From JBDSZL01 sp039925145 (GTDB lineage: Bacteria > Acidobacteriota > Vicinamibacteria > Vicinamibacterales > SCN-69-37): a stretch of 12,805 bases of DNA. The notes under the pieces were generated by a model. It did no database searches, was not told the DNA's origin, and was given only the letters and a program-made list of their open reading frames with translations. The position numbers were made by a program, and so were the translations under genes. The stretch is from positions 1 through 12,805 of the forward strand of contig JBDSZL010000094.1 in assembly GCA_039925145.1 (NCBI GenBank), in the 5' to 3' direction. Shown one piece after another: positions 6,474 to 12,805 of this stretch. Within the stretch, counting starts at the first letter, position 1; the number at the start of each line of letters is the position of its first letter.

Positions 6474-6860
6474 TCAGGCCGTGGCGACCGGCGGCGGCGT
6501 CGCGGCCGACCGTGCCTGCTGCGCCTGGGCCGCGACCTGTGCGAAGGCCTGCGGATGATTGACGGCCAGCTCGGCGAGGCTGCGGCGATCGAGATCGACA
6601 CCAGCCGTCTTGAGTCCGTTGATCAACTGACCATAGGTGAGACCGTTGAGCCTGGCCGCGGCGTTGATGCGCACCACCCAGAGCCGCCGAAAATCGCGCT
6701 TCTTGCGCCGGCGGCCGGAGTAGGCGTAGTTCAGCGCCTTGTCGACCGCTTCCTGTGCGGCCTGATACAGCTTGCTCTTCGTGGCGTAGAACCCTTTGGC
6801 GCGCTTGAGCAGCTTCTTGCGCTTGGCGCGGCGAACGGTTCCTCTTTTGACGCGGGGCAT
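6474..6860 (-). CDS. rplT: 50S ribosomal protein L20
   Basis: L20 binds 23S rRNA early in large-subunit assembly and in several bacteria represses its own operon. The 128-residue protein begins MPRVKRGTVRRAKRKKLLKR, continues with AKGFY and the long basic helix YSGRRRKKRDFRRLWVVRIN, then AAARLNGLTYGQLINGLK, all diagnostic. It is about ten residues longer than usual because of an Ala/Gln/Pro-rich C-terminal tail (from about 105). The ATG at 6860 is preceded by AAGAGGT, a good Shine-Dalgarno. The 67-base spacer after rpmI contains a small hairpin (TGGCT-GTTG-AGCCA) that could take part in L20 autoregulation, as inferred by analogy only. Confidence 0.98.
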   Translation of the reverse strand: MPRVKRGTVRRAKRKKLLKRAKGFYATKSKLYQAAQEAVDKALNYAYSGRRRKKRDFRRLWVVRINAAARLNGLTYGQLINGLKTAGVDLDRRSLAELAVNHPQAFAQVAAQAQQARSAATPPPVATA

Positions 6861-6927
6861 GGGGACCTCTTAAATGAACGTGAATCCGGCTGGCTCAACA
6901 GCCAACTGACCCAATCGGTACGTGCCG

Positions 6928-7125
6928 TCAGTCGTACGGCAGCATCCGCTTGAGTTTGCTGGCATCGGCCGGCGAGACAGGCTTGTTGCCGCGCATCTGG
7001 CGCTTCCGGCGGGTCGGCTTGCTCGTCAGGATGTGGCGCTTGAACGCGCTCGACCGGACAAACTTGCCAGTCCCGGTCTTCTTGAAGCGCTTGGCGGCGC
7101 CACGATGAGTCTTCAGCTTGGGCAT
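6928..7125 (-). CDS. rpmI: 50S ribosomal protein L35
   Basis: A 65-residue highly basic protein starting MPKLKTHRGAAKRFKKTGTG, followed by KFVRSSAFKRHIL, KPTRRKRQMR and ending SKLKRMLPYD. This is L35 over its full usual length. L35 is a small structural component of the 50S subunit. It lies between infC and rplT as in nearly all bacteria. The start is fixed by the family N-terminus; a longer in-frame reading runs back into infC and is not real. The leader has TTGTTGAGGAG immediately before the ATG, the same 11-mer that precedes infC. Confidence 0.97.
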   Translation of the reverse strand: MPKLKTHRGAAKRFKKTGTGKFVRSSAFKRHILTSKPTRRKRQMRGNKPVSPADASKLKRMLPYD

Positions 7126-7175
7126 GATCTCCTCAACAACACAACGATGGGTCGCACTCGGCAGCGCCGTGGCGA

Positions 7176-7781
7176 CTATGACTGTTCGGGCCCCGGTTCG
7201 GCTTCGGACTCCCGTTCCCGCTCCGGCTCGCGCACCACGCGCTTGACGCCCGGGCGGGGCGCCAGAATGGTGTGCAGCTGGTTGCCTTCCTTCTGAGGCT
7301 CCGACTCGGTGACCGCTACATCGGTCAACTCGCCCACGAGCCGCTCGAGAATCCGTCGACCGATCTCGGGATGCGCGTTCTCGCGCCCCCGGAAGAAAAT
7401 CGTCGCCTTGACCTTGTCGCCGTCCGAGAGAAACCGCTCGATGTGCTTCTTCTTGAACTGGTAGTCGTGCTCGTCGACCTTCGGCCTGAACTTGATCTCT
7501 TTGACCAGAATCACCTTCTGGTGCTTCTTGGCGGACCGTGCCCGCTTCTGCTGCTCGTACTGGTACTTGCCGAAGTCCATGATGCGGCACACGGGCGGGA
7601 CGGCGGTGGGCGAAATCTCCACCAAATCGAGTCCCTTGCTGCGGGCCAGCGTCAGAGCCTGCGGCGGCGGCATGATGCCGAGCTGCGAGCCGGTTTCGTC
7701 TATCACCCGGATTTCACGGACCCTGATGCGGTCGTTGATCCTGGTGCGATCATCTCGTCTTGGGCTGCGGTCGAAAGCGAT
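7176..7781 (-). CDS. infC: translation initiation factor IF-3 with a predicted AUC start codon
   Basis: IF-3 binds the 30S subunit, blocks premature 50S joining and checks start-codon pairing. The reading frame continues upstream of the first conventional start (GTG 7706) through RTRINDRIRVREIRVIDETG, which is the conserved IF-3 N-terminal sequence, so translation must begin earlier. Between the thrS stop codon and 7706 this frame has no ATG, GTG or TTG. An ATC at 7781 sits five bases after a perfect AGGAGG (7792-7787). A non-AUG start is a hallmark of infC autoregulation (AUU in E. coli). The product is 201 residues: N-domain with QLGIM and GLDLVEISP, MDFGKYQYEQQKR linker, C-domain with VKEIKFRPKVDEHDY and KVKATIFFRGRE, and an acidic/basic tail. 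It begins 20 bases after thrS. Confidence 0.95.
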   Translation of the reverse strand: MAFDRSPRRDDRTRINDRIRVREIRVIDETGSQLGIMPPPQALTLARSKGLDLVEISPTAVPPVCRIMDFGKYQYEQQKRARSAKKHQKVILVKEIKFRPKVDEHDYQFKKKHIERFLSDGDKVKATIFFRGRENAHPEIGRRILERLVGELTDVAVTESEPQKEGNQLHTILAPRPGVKRVVREPERERESEAEPGPEQS

Positions 7782-7786
7782 AACTA

Positions 7787-7793
7787 CCTCCTC
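7787..7793 (-). promoter_or_regulatory. Shine-Dalgarno of infC that fixes its AUC start
   Basis: GAGGAGG on the minus strand, followed by TAGTT and then ATC at 7781-7779. The 5-base spacing is near optimal and no AUG, GUG or UUG lies in range in the IF-3 frame, so this site points to AUC as the start. Confidence 0.85.
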
Positions 7794-7801
7794 AACAAAC
7801 G

Positions 7802-9778
7802 TCAGGCTCGAACGGCATGTTCGGGGGCAGGCTGCGACGCGTCAGTCGCCTGCCCCTTGCGGTCGGCAATTTCCTGGACCGCCGCCTGCAGAAACGCGTC
7901 TACCGGCCGGGCGCCCAGATCCCCGCCGGCGCGACTGCGGACCGACACGGTGCCTTCGGCCGCTTCGCGGTCGCCGACGACCAGCATGTAGGGCACCTTC
8001 TGTAACTGTGCCTCACGAATCTTATAACCAATCTTTTCCTGGCGCTCGTCGACTTCAGCCCGAACGCCCGCATCCCGCAGCCGGGACACCACACCGCGAC
8101 AGTATTCGGCGTGCCGATCGGCAATGGGTAGAAGGGCCACTTGCACCGGGGCCAGCCACAGGGGGAAAGCCCCGGCGTAGTGTTCGATCAGCAGGGCGAT
8201 GAAGCGCTCGAAGCTCCCGAAAATCGCCCGATGAATGACCACGGGGCGATGTTCGGCGTTGTCGGCGCCCGTGTACTTCAGGTCGAACCGCTGCGGCATC
8301 TGGTAGTCGAGCTGAATGGTCGCGCACTGCCACTTGCGGCCAATTGCGTCGGTCACGTCGAAGTCGATCTTCGGCCCATAGAACGCGCCGTCGCCCGCAT
8401 TGACCACAAAGGCGAGCCCCACGGCGTCGAGCGCCTGTTTCAATGCGCCTTCGGCGCGGTCCCACGTGGCCTGCTCTCCCAGATACTCGGCCGGGCGGGT
8501 GGAGAGCTTGACCTCGAACGTGAGGCCGAAGTCGCCATAGACGCGCGTCACGAGCTTCAGGAGCCGCTCGACCTCTTCACCGATCTGCGACTCCATCACG
8601 AAGCAGTGCGCATCGTCCTGCGAAAACTGCCGCACTCGGGTGAGCCCCGAGAGCACGCCGGATGCTTCGTTTCGATGCAACGGCGTCTGCTCGTGAAAGC
8701 GCAACGGCAGGTCGCGATAACTCCGTCCTTCGCTGCCAAAGACGAGCATGTGGCCGGGACAGTTCATCGCCTTCATGCCCATCTCGGCGTCTTCGGCCTG
8801 GATGAGGAACATGTTCTCGCGATAGTGCTGCCAGTGCCCGGACGTCTCCCACAGCGCCTTGTTGAACACGAGCGGTGTTTTCAGCTCCGTGTATCCCGCG
8901 GGGAACAGCACCTCGCGCATGTAATTGGCGAGCTGGTGGTAGAGAGTCGTGCCCTTGCCGAGCCAGAACGCCGCGCCGGGTGCCCACGGATGAAAGGTGA
9001 AGAGTCCGAGGTCTTTGCCGAGCTTGCGGTGGTCGCGCTTCTTGGCTTCCTCGATCTGGTGGAGGTGCTGCTCGAGGTCGTCGGCTTTGAAAAATGCGGT
9101 GCCGTAGATCCGCTGCATCGGCTGGTTGCGCGCGTCACCCTTCCAGTAGGCATTCGACGTGCTGAGCAACTTGAACGCCTTGAGCCGGCTGGTCGAGGGC
9201 ACGTGCGGCCCGACGCAGAAGTCCACGAAGGTGTCGCGGTCGTTGATCAGGTAGCAGGACACCTCGGGCTGACCCTCGGTCTTCTCCTGAATGAGCTGAA
9301 CCTTTAGCGGTTCACCACGATCCTGAAAGAACTCGATGGCCTGCTGCCGGGGCCACATCTGCCGCTCGTAGGGCAGGTCCTCAGCGGCCATCTGCCGCAT
9401 GCGCGCTTCGATCTTCGCGAGATCGTCCGGCACGAACGGGTGTTCGACGACGAAGTCGTAAAAGAAGCCCTCGTCGGTGGCCGGGCCGATGCCGCATTGG
9501 GTACCCGGGAACAGCTGCGTCACGGCAGCCGCCAGCAGATGTGCCGTGGAGTGCCGGTACAGCGCGAGCGCATCGGGCCCGTCCGGTGTCACAAGGCGCA
9601 AGGTGGTGTCGGATTGGAGGGGATAGGTCAGATCCACCATGCGTCCGTCTGCGACGGCCGCCAGTGCCTTCTTCATGACGCTCTGAGGTAGCACCCCCGA
9701 CGCGAAATCCCGCACTGACGTGCCGCGAGGCACCTCTCGCTGGGTTCCATCCGGGAGAGTGACCGTAATCTGGCTCAT
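7802..9778 (-). CDS. thrS: threonine-tRNA ligase
   Basis: Charges tRNA-Thr and edits mischarged serine. The 658-residue protein starts MSQITVTLPDG with an N-terminal TGS domain (1-62). The second additional domain holds the editing motif HSTAH (76-80) and the FCVGPH motif (C188). The class II core has the zinc ligands C340 (MNCPGH), H391 (DDAHCF) and H516 (VIHRAI), spaced essentially as C334/H385/H511 in E. coli, and motif 2 at TPLHRNEASG. A C-terminal anticodon-binding domain begins near LAPVQVALLP (542). The start is ATG 9778; a longer in-frame reading would run through the tRNA gene and is rejected. No clear Shine-Dalgarno is seen. It is 71 bases downstream of tRNA-Val and the two may share a transcript. 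No T-box leader was found. Confidence 0.97.
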   Translation of the reverse strand: MSQITVTLPDGTQREVPRGTSVRDFASGVLPQSVMKKALAAVADGRMVDLTYPLQSDTTLRLVTPDGPDALALYRHSTAHLLAAAVTQLFPGTQCGIGPATDEGFFYDFVVEHPFVPDDLAKIEARMRQMAAEDLPYERQMWPRQQAIEFFQDRGEPLKVQLIQEKTEGQPEVSCYLINDRDTFVDFCVGPHVPSTSRLKAFKLLSTSNAYWKGDARNQPMQRIYGTAFFKADDLEQHLHQIEEAKKRDHRKLGKDLGLFTFHPWAPGAAFWLGKGTTLYHQLANYMREVLFPAGYTELKTPLVFNKALWETSGHWQHYRENMFLIQAEDAEMGMKAMNCPGHMLVFGSEGRSYRDLPLRFHEQTPLHRNEASGVLSGLTRVRQFSQDDAHCFVMESQIGEEVERLLKLVTRVYGDFGLTFEVKLSTRPAEYLGEQATWDRAEGALKQALDAVGLAFVVNAGDGAFYGPKIDFDVTDAIGRKWQCATIQLDYQMPQRFDLKYTGADNAEHRPVVIHRAIFGSFERFIALLIEHYAGAFPLWLAPVQVALLPIADRHAEYCRGVVSRLRDAGVRAEVDERQEKIGYKIREAQLQKVPYMLVVGDREAAEGTVSVRSRAGGDLGARPVDAFLQAAVQEIADRKGQATDASQPAPEHAVRA

Positions 9779-9826
9779 GAAGAAATGAGGTGACTTTCGA
9801 CCTTCTGAACTGGCCTGCCACGAACG

Positions 9827-9841
9827 GGCCGCGAGGCGGCC
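9827..9841 (-). other. small GC hairpin between tRNA-Val and thrS
   Basis: GGCCGC-CTC-GCGGCC on the minus strand forms a 6-bp stem nine bases after the tRNA CCA end. No U-tract follows, so it is more likely a processing or stability element than a terminator. This leaves thrS open to read-through from the tRNA promoter. Confidence 0.4.
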
Positions 9842-9849
9842 GAGTCGAA

Positions 9850-9926
9850 TGGTAGGCACGGGCGGACTCGAACCGCCGACCTCCTGCATGTCAAGCAGGC
9901 GCTCTAACCAGCTGAGCTACGCGCCT
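9850..9926 (-). tRNA. tRNA-Val (anticodon GAC)
   Basis: A complete 77-nt cloverleaf with encoded CCA. The acceptor is AGGCGCG/CGTGCCT plus discriminator A, the D-stem GCTC/GAGC, and the anticodon stem CCTGC/GCAGG around loop TTGACAT, giving anticodon GAC, which reads GUC. The T-arm is GGCGG-TTCGAGT-CCGCC. All stems pair, with one G-U in the acceptor. A strong sigma-70-like promoter lies upstream. Confidence 0.97.
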
Positions 9927-9969
9927 ATAGGTCGCCAGGCCGGGTCCACCGGGCTTTCGACGAACGGTC

Positions 9970-9999
9970 AGTATACAGTCCGGAATTCGCGATCGTCAA
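9970..9999 (-). promoter_or_regulatory. sigma-70-type promoter of tRNA-Val (and possibly thrS)
   Basis: On the minus strand TTGACG (9999-9994, 5 of 6) and TATACT (9975-9970, 5 of 6) are 18 bases apart. This places the start near 9963, a leader of about 37 bases before the tRNA. It is the best promoter in the window. Confidence 0.75.
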
Positions 10000-10052
10000 C
10001 GCGAGAAACGCCGACGGCGACCTCTCCCCAGCCGGGGAAGCGGGCCTCGGAA

Positions 10053-11330
10053 CTAGCGCCGGTTGGCTGGCGGTGGCGTCGTCGTCGGGGGCTGCTCTCG
10101 CTTCGACTGGTCGACGGCAGGTCCTGTCGCTGGCGACGCGGCCGGTGCCGACGCGGCGACCGCAGCGACCGGTTGATGCAGTTGCTGGACGCCCTGGTCG
10201 AGGACGGCGTCGGTGGTCGGCGGCGCCTCGTCGAACCCCACAGTGGGAATCTCGACTGGTACGTCGGGCCGCAAACCCCGACCGTGGATCGGCGTGCCGT
10301 CCTTCTGCAGATACCGCTCCGCGGTCATCCAGAGACCGTACCCATCGGGCAGGCGGACGAGCCGCTGTTGCCCAGCCAGGCCGGCGGTGGGCTCGCCGAC
10401 GAGCGTGGCACGGCCGCTGCCCGCCAGGGCCGACGCGAACACCTCGGCTGCGTTGGCGGTCCCGTTCGAGACGAGCAAAACGACGCGCATGGGGAAGGCG
10501 CCATCGCCGGCCGAGGCCGTAATCTCTGTGTGTTCCGGCCCGCGCCCGGCTCGCGTGGCGAGCACACCCGTTTTGACGAACAGCCGCGCGGCGGCAACGC
10601 CTTCGTCGAGCGGGCCATCGGCGACGTCTCTGACATCGATGATCACGCCTGCGTTGCCCGCGGCACCGAGTGTGTCGAGGTTGGACCGCAGGGCTGTGGC
10701 CGCGCCGGTTTCAAAGCTCGACACGCGGATGTAGCCTTCGCCGCCCGGCAGCTTCTTGGCCGAGGCGCGATCGGACTTGGCGACTTCTCGCACGAGTTCG
10801 ATGGTGTGTGGGTCGGCGGGGTTCCCGCGGATCACCATCACCGATACTTTCGACCCGGCGGGCCCTCGGAGAAGTCGTGTGCCGGCAAATGCCGACAGCT
10901 CACGCGCGGGCAGGTCGTTGATCGCGCGCAAGAAGTCACCAGTCTGGATGCCGGCCCGTTTGGCGGGCGAACCGTCGCGGACGCCGATGACACGCAGATA
11001 GAACTGCCGGCTGAGCACGAGCCCGACATCGGCTGGCGCCAGAGGCGTCTCGACGCCGCGCACTTCATCGGGCGTCAGGTAGGCGGTCGACGGATCAAGG
11101 CCATCAGCCAGTCCGCGCATCGCGCCGTCCATCACCTTGTCGATGTTCACCGGCTCCACATAGGCGCCGAGAATCAATCGCACGACGTCTTCGAATACCT
11201 TCAGATGCGGAACACCCTGCTGCACCGGCGCACGGGCAGCCCCGAGCAGGCCTCCGACGAGAATGAACGCGACCAGAGGCGTCGAGACGAGAAAAACCAG
11301 GACGCGAGTACGGCGGGACATATGCTCCAT
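10053..11330 (-). CDS. membrane-anchored S41 (C-terminal processing) peptidase homologue with PDZ domain, catalytic residues lost
   Basis: A 425-residue protein. It has an N-terminal signal anchor (about 10-30 after SRRTR), a helical stretch with DGLDPSTAYLTPDE (77-89), a PDZ domain (about 100-170, SPAKRAGIQTGDFL), the S41 domain (about 195-365), and a Pro/Ala-rich low-complexity tail (about 388-425). The fold landmarks match CtpA/Prc: GEGYIRVSSF, GVIIDVRD, RVVLLVSNGTANAAEVFASAL, GRATLVGEPTAG and a GRGLRPDV end. However, the nucleophile position of the GSASASE motif is Asn (N293), the general-base Lys 25 residues on is Leu (L318), and NPGG is replaced by VADG. Only the Gln (Q322) remains. It should be proteolytically inactive, acting perhaps as a periplasmic scaffold or adaptor. 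The start ATG 11330 has GGAAG nine bases upstream; ATG 11321 (MSRRTRV) is a close alternative. Confidence 0.85.
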   Translation of the reverse strand: MEHMSRRTRVLVFLVSTPLVAFILVGGLLGAARAPVQQGVPHLKVFEDVVRLILGAYVEPVNIDKVMDGAMRGLADGLDPSTAYLTPDEVRGVETPLAPADVGLVLSRQFYLRVIGVRDGSPAKRAGIQTGDFLRAINDLPARELSAFAGTRLLRGPAGSKVSVMVIRGNPADPHTIELVREVAKSDRASAKKLPGGEGYIRVSSFETGAATALRSNLDTLGAAGNAGVIIDVRDVADGPLDEGVAAARLFVKTGVLATRAGRGPEHTEITASAGDGAFPMRVVLLVSNGTANAAEVFASALAGSGRATLVGEPTAGLAGQQRLVRLPDGYGLWMTAERYLQKDGTPIHGRGLRPDVPVEIPTVGFDEAPPTTDAVLDQGVQQLHQPVAAVAASAPAASPATGPAVDQSKREQPPTTTPPPANRR

Positions 11331-11376
11331 TATCAATGGCTTCCACGTTGCACGCCACGGGTTATTGCACCTGTCG

Positions 11377-11382
11377 TGTAAT
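11377..11382 (+). promoter_or_regulatory. candidate -10 element of ruvX-mltG
   Basis: TGTAAT (5 of 6 to TATAAT) ends eight bases before the ruvX ATG. No good -35 is seen at 16-18 bases upstream. If it is used, transcription would begin at or within two bases of the start codon, giving a leaderless mRNA. This fits the absence of a Shine-Dalgarno. Confidence 0.35.
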
Positions 11383-11390
11383 CTGCTCCC

Positions 11391-11852
11391 ATGCGCTACG
11401 TCGGGGTCGATTTCGGGAAGCGCCGCATCGGATTGGCGGTGTCAGACGACTCGGCCGTGCTCGCCCGGCCCTGGGAAACCATGACCGCCGGGCCCACGCC
11501 GTCCAGCTCTGCGGAGCGCGTGTCACGCCGTCTCGCCGCTTTTGCCGGCGAGGACCCCGACGTCATCCTCGGTGGCATCATCGTGGGACTGCCGCGGAAG
11601 TTGAATGGGCAGGACACCGATCTGACCGCGCCCACCCGCGAGTTTGCCGAGCGGCTCGAGGTTCTGACGCGGCTGCGCGTTCACCTGCAGGATGAGCGGC
11701 TGACCAGTCACGAGGCCGAACAGCGGCTCAGCGCGCACGAACGCGACTGGCGCGTGCGGAAGCAGAAGATCGACGCCGTCGCCGCCGCCATCATTCTCCA
11801 GGACTTTCTGGATCAGCCGCGGCCGATGGCCGATCCGCAGCCGGAGCCCTGA
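11391..11852 (+). CDS. ruvX: RuvX/YqgF family Holliday junction resolvase-like nuclease
   Basis: A 153-residue RNase H-fold protein of typical RuvX (YqgF) length. The acidic residues expected at the active site are visible: D7 in YVGVDFGKRRIG, E102 in QDERLTSHEAE and D128 in KQKIDAVAAAIILQDFL. The VGLPRKLNGQDTD motif (65-77) is also present. Members resolve branched DNA and in E. coli are needed for 16S rRNA 5' processing; which role dominates here cannot be read from sequence. The stop overlaps the mltG start in TGATG, implying translational coupling. It is transcribed divergently from the S41 homologue across a 60-base gap. No Shine-Dalgarno precedes the ATG. Confidence 0.95.
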   Translation: MRYVGVDFGKRRIGLAVSDDSAVLARPWETMTAGPTPSSSAERVSRRLAAFAGEDPDVILGGIIVGLPRKLNGQDTDLTAPTREFAERLEVLTRLRVHLQDERLTSHEAEQRLSAHERDWRVRKQKIDAVAAAIILQDFLDQPRPMADPQPEP

Positions 11853-12805
11853 TGATCAGACGTCTCTTCCGGATCGCGATCGTCCTGCTCATCATTGCCG
11901 CGGCGGCGGGAGTCTGGGCCCGGTCTCGACTGCATGCGCCCTTCCGTGGTTTCACAGAACCGGAGGTCTTCGTCGATCTGCCGAGCGGAACCAGCGTGCA
12001 GGGCATCGCCTCGCGACTGGCGGATGCGGGAGTGGTGCCCGACGCCCTCACATTTCGGATCGCCGCCAGACTGGCGGGGGACGAGCGTCACCTGCAGGCC
12101 GGCGAGTATCGATTTGCCGAGCCGCTGTCGCCACTCGACGTCGTGAACCGCCTCGCACGCGGTGATGTCTACGCGCGGCCGGTGACGTTTCGCGAAGGCC
12201 TGAACATCAAAGAAACGGCCGAGGTGTTCGCCGCGGCCGAGGTCGGTCCGGCCGCGGAGTTCGAGCGCGCCGCGCGTGACGCGGAACTGATCGAGGTGCT
12301 GGACCACGACGCGCCCAATCTTGAAGGCTATTTGTTCCCCGCCACCTACGCGCTGCCGCGGCGGCTGGGCGCCCGCGAAGCCGTACAGCAGATGGTCACG
12401 CACTTCACGGAGGTCTTCGACGCCGGGATGCGCGAGAGCGCGGCGGCTGCGGGCCTGACCGTCCGACAGGCGGTGACGCTGGCGTCGATCGTGGAAAAGG
12501 AAACGGCCGCACCCGAGGAGCGCCCGATCGTGGCTGCCGTCTATCGCAACAGACTCCGCATCGGCATGCCGCTGCAGTGCGACCCCACGGTGATTTACGC
12601 CATGATCAAAGCCGGCCGCTGGCACGGCAACCTGACCCGGCAGGATCTCCAGATGGACTCGCCCTACAACACGTATCGCTATCCTGGACTGCCACCGGGA
12701 CCAATCGCGTCGCCTGGCCGGGCATCACTCGACGCAGCCGTCCACCCGGCTGCCGTGCCGTATCTGTACTTCGTGAGCCGCAACGACGGCACCCACGTCT
12801 TTGCG
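11852..12805 (+). CDS. mltG: endolytic murein transglycosylase MltG, truncated by the window edge
   Basis: MltG cleaves nascent peptidoglycan strands in the periplasm and sets glycan chain length. The frame is open for 318 codons to the end of the window. An N-terminal membrane anchor (about 4-22) is followed by a LysM-like region (VDLPSGTSVQGIASRL, 41-56; LQAGEYRF, 81-88) and the YceG catalytic domain. That domain has NLEGYLFPATY (156-166), TLASIVEKET (209-218, holding the catalytic Glu), VYRNRLRIGMPLQCDPTVIY (230-249), SPYNTYRYPGLPPGPIASPG (270-289) and YLYFVSRNDGTHVFA. Only a short C-terminal end (about 15-30 residues by family norm) is missing. The ATG shares its A with the ruvX TGA stop, so the two are coupled; YqgF-YceG neighbours are common in bacteria. 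Confidence 0.95.
   Translation, partial: MIRRLFRIAIVLLIIAAAAGVWARSRLHAPFRGFTEPEVFVDLPSGTSVQGIASRLADAGVVPDALTFRIAARLAGDERHLQAGEYRFAEPLSPLDVVNRLARGDVYARPVTFREGLNIKETAEVFAAAEVGPAAEFERAARDAELIEVLDHDAPNLEGYLFPATYALPRRLGAREAVQQMVTHFTEVFDAGMRESAAAAGLTVRQAVTLASIVEKETAAPEERPIVAAVYRNRLRIGMPLQCDPTVIYAMIKAGRWHGNLTRQDLQMDSPYNTYRYPGLPPGPIASPGRASLDAAVHPAAVPYLYFVSRNDGTHVFA

Noticed and set aside
8141..9307. 388-codon open frame on the plus strand
   Set aside because: It is fully antisense to thrS, whose catalytic motifs are intact; no domain is visible.
9779..9889. N-terminal extension of thrS
   Set aside because: It runs through the tRNA-Val gene; MSQITVTLPDG is the normal TGS-domain start.
10001..10052. 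Short GC hairpins after the S41 homologue as a terminator
   Set aside because: The stems are 4-5 bp and the following TTTCTC is weak, so I could not call a terminator with confidence.
9849..11381. 510-codon open frame on the plus strand
   Set aside because: It is antisense to tRNA-Val and the S41 homologue, with Arg/Gly-rich composition and no recognisable family. Long shadow frames are normal in GC-rich DNA.

Overview
This is a high-GC, gene-dense bacterial chromosomal window of housekeeping character. There is no sign of phage, transposon or CRISPR content. The order thrS-infC-rpmI-rplT-pheS-pheT is the classic translation cluster. The zapB-like/zapA pair, a 6S RNA gene, thiL and a DUF2062 protein follow it, and ruvX-mltG sits on the other side. 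The gene order and amino-acid style suggest a Gram-negative lineage such as Acidobacteriota (perhaps Vicinamibacteria) or a deltaproteobacterial relative. That is an inference; there is no rRNA here to settle it.

Layout: everything from position 50 to 11330 reads on the minus strand, and the last ~1.4 kb reads on the plus strand. In transcription order on the minus strand (high to low coordinate) the genes are: a membrane-anchored PDZ/S41 peptidase homologue (11330-10053), tRNA-Val(GAC) with its own strong promoter, thrS, infC, rpmI, rplT, a terminator-like hairpin, pheS, pheT, a 208-bp gap with a candidate promoter, a zapB-like gene, zapA, 6S RNA, thiL, a DUF2062 membrane protein, a 180-bp gap, and a small 3D-domain cell-wall protein. 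On the plus strand ruvX and mltG overlap by one base; mltG runs off the window edge.

How they fit together: thrS, infC, rpmI, rplT, pheS and pheT supply translation factors and two tRNA synthetases. ZapA and the ZapB-like coiled coil are predicted FtsZ-ring helpers. 6S RNA regulates RNA polymerase and lies just downstream of zapA, as in proteobacteria. RuvX and MltG act in Holliday-junction/rRNA processing and in ending glycan strand synthesis.

Most notable points: (1) infC has no usable ATG/GTG/TTG at its true N-terminus and appears to start at an AUC codon behind a perfect AGGAGG. (2) The S41 peptidase homologue has lost its catalytic Ser (Asn), Lys (Leu) and most of the NPGG motif, so it looks like a pseudoprotease. 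(3) PheT lacks the N-terminal tRNA-binding OB-fold domain, and PheS carries altered residues in normally invariant active-site motifs, so the PheRS is a divergent compact type. (4) A 6S RNA gene can be recognised between zapA and thiL. (5) A strong hairpin with a U-rich tail separates rplT from pheS and may be a terminator or attenuator.
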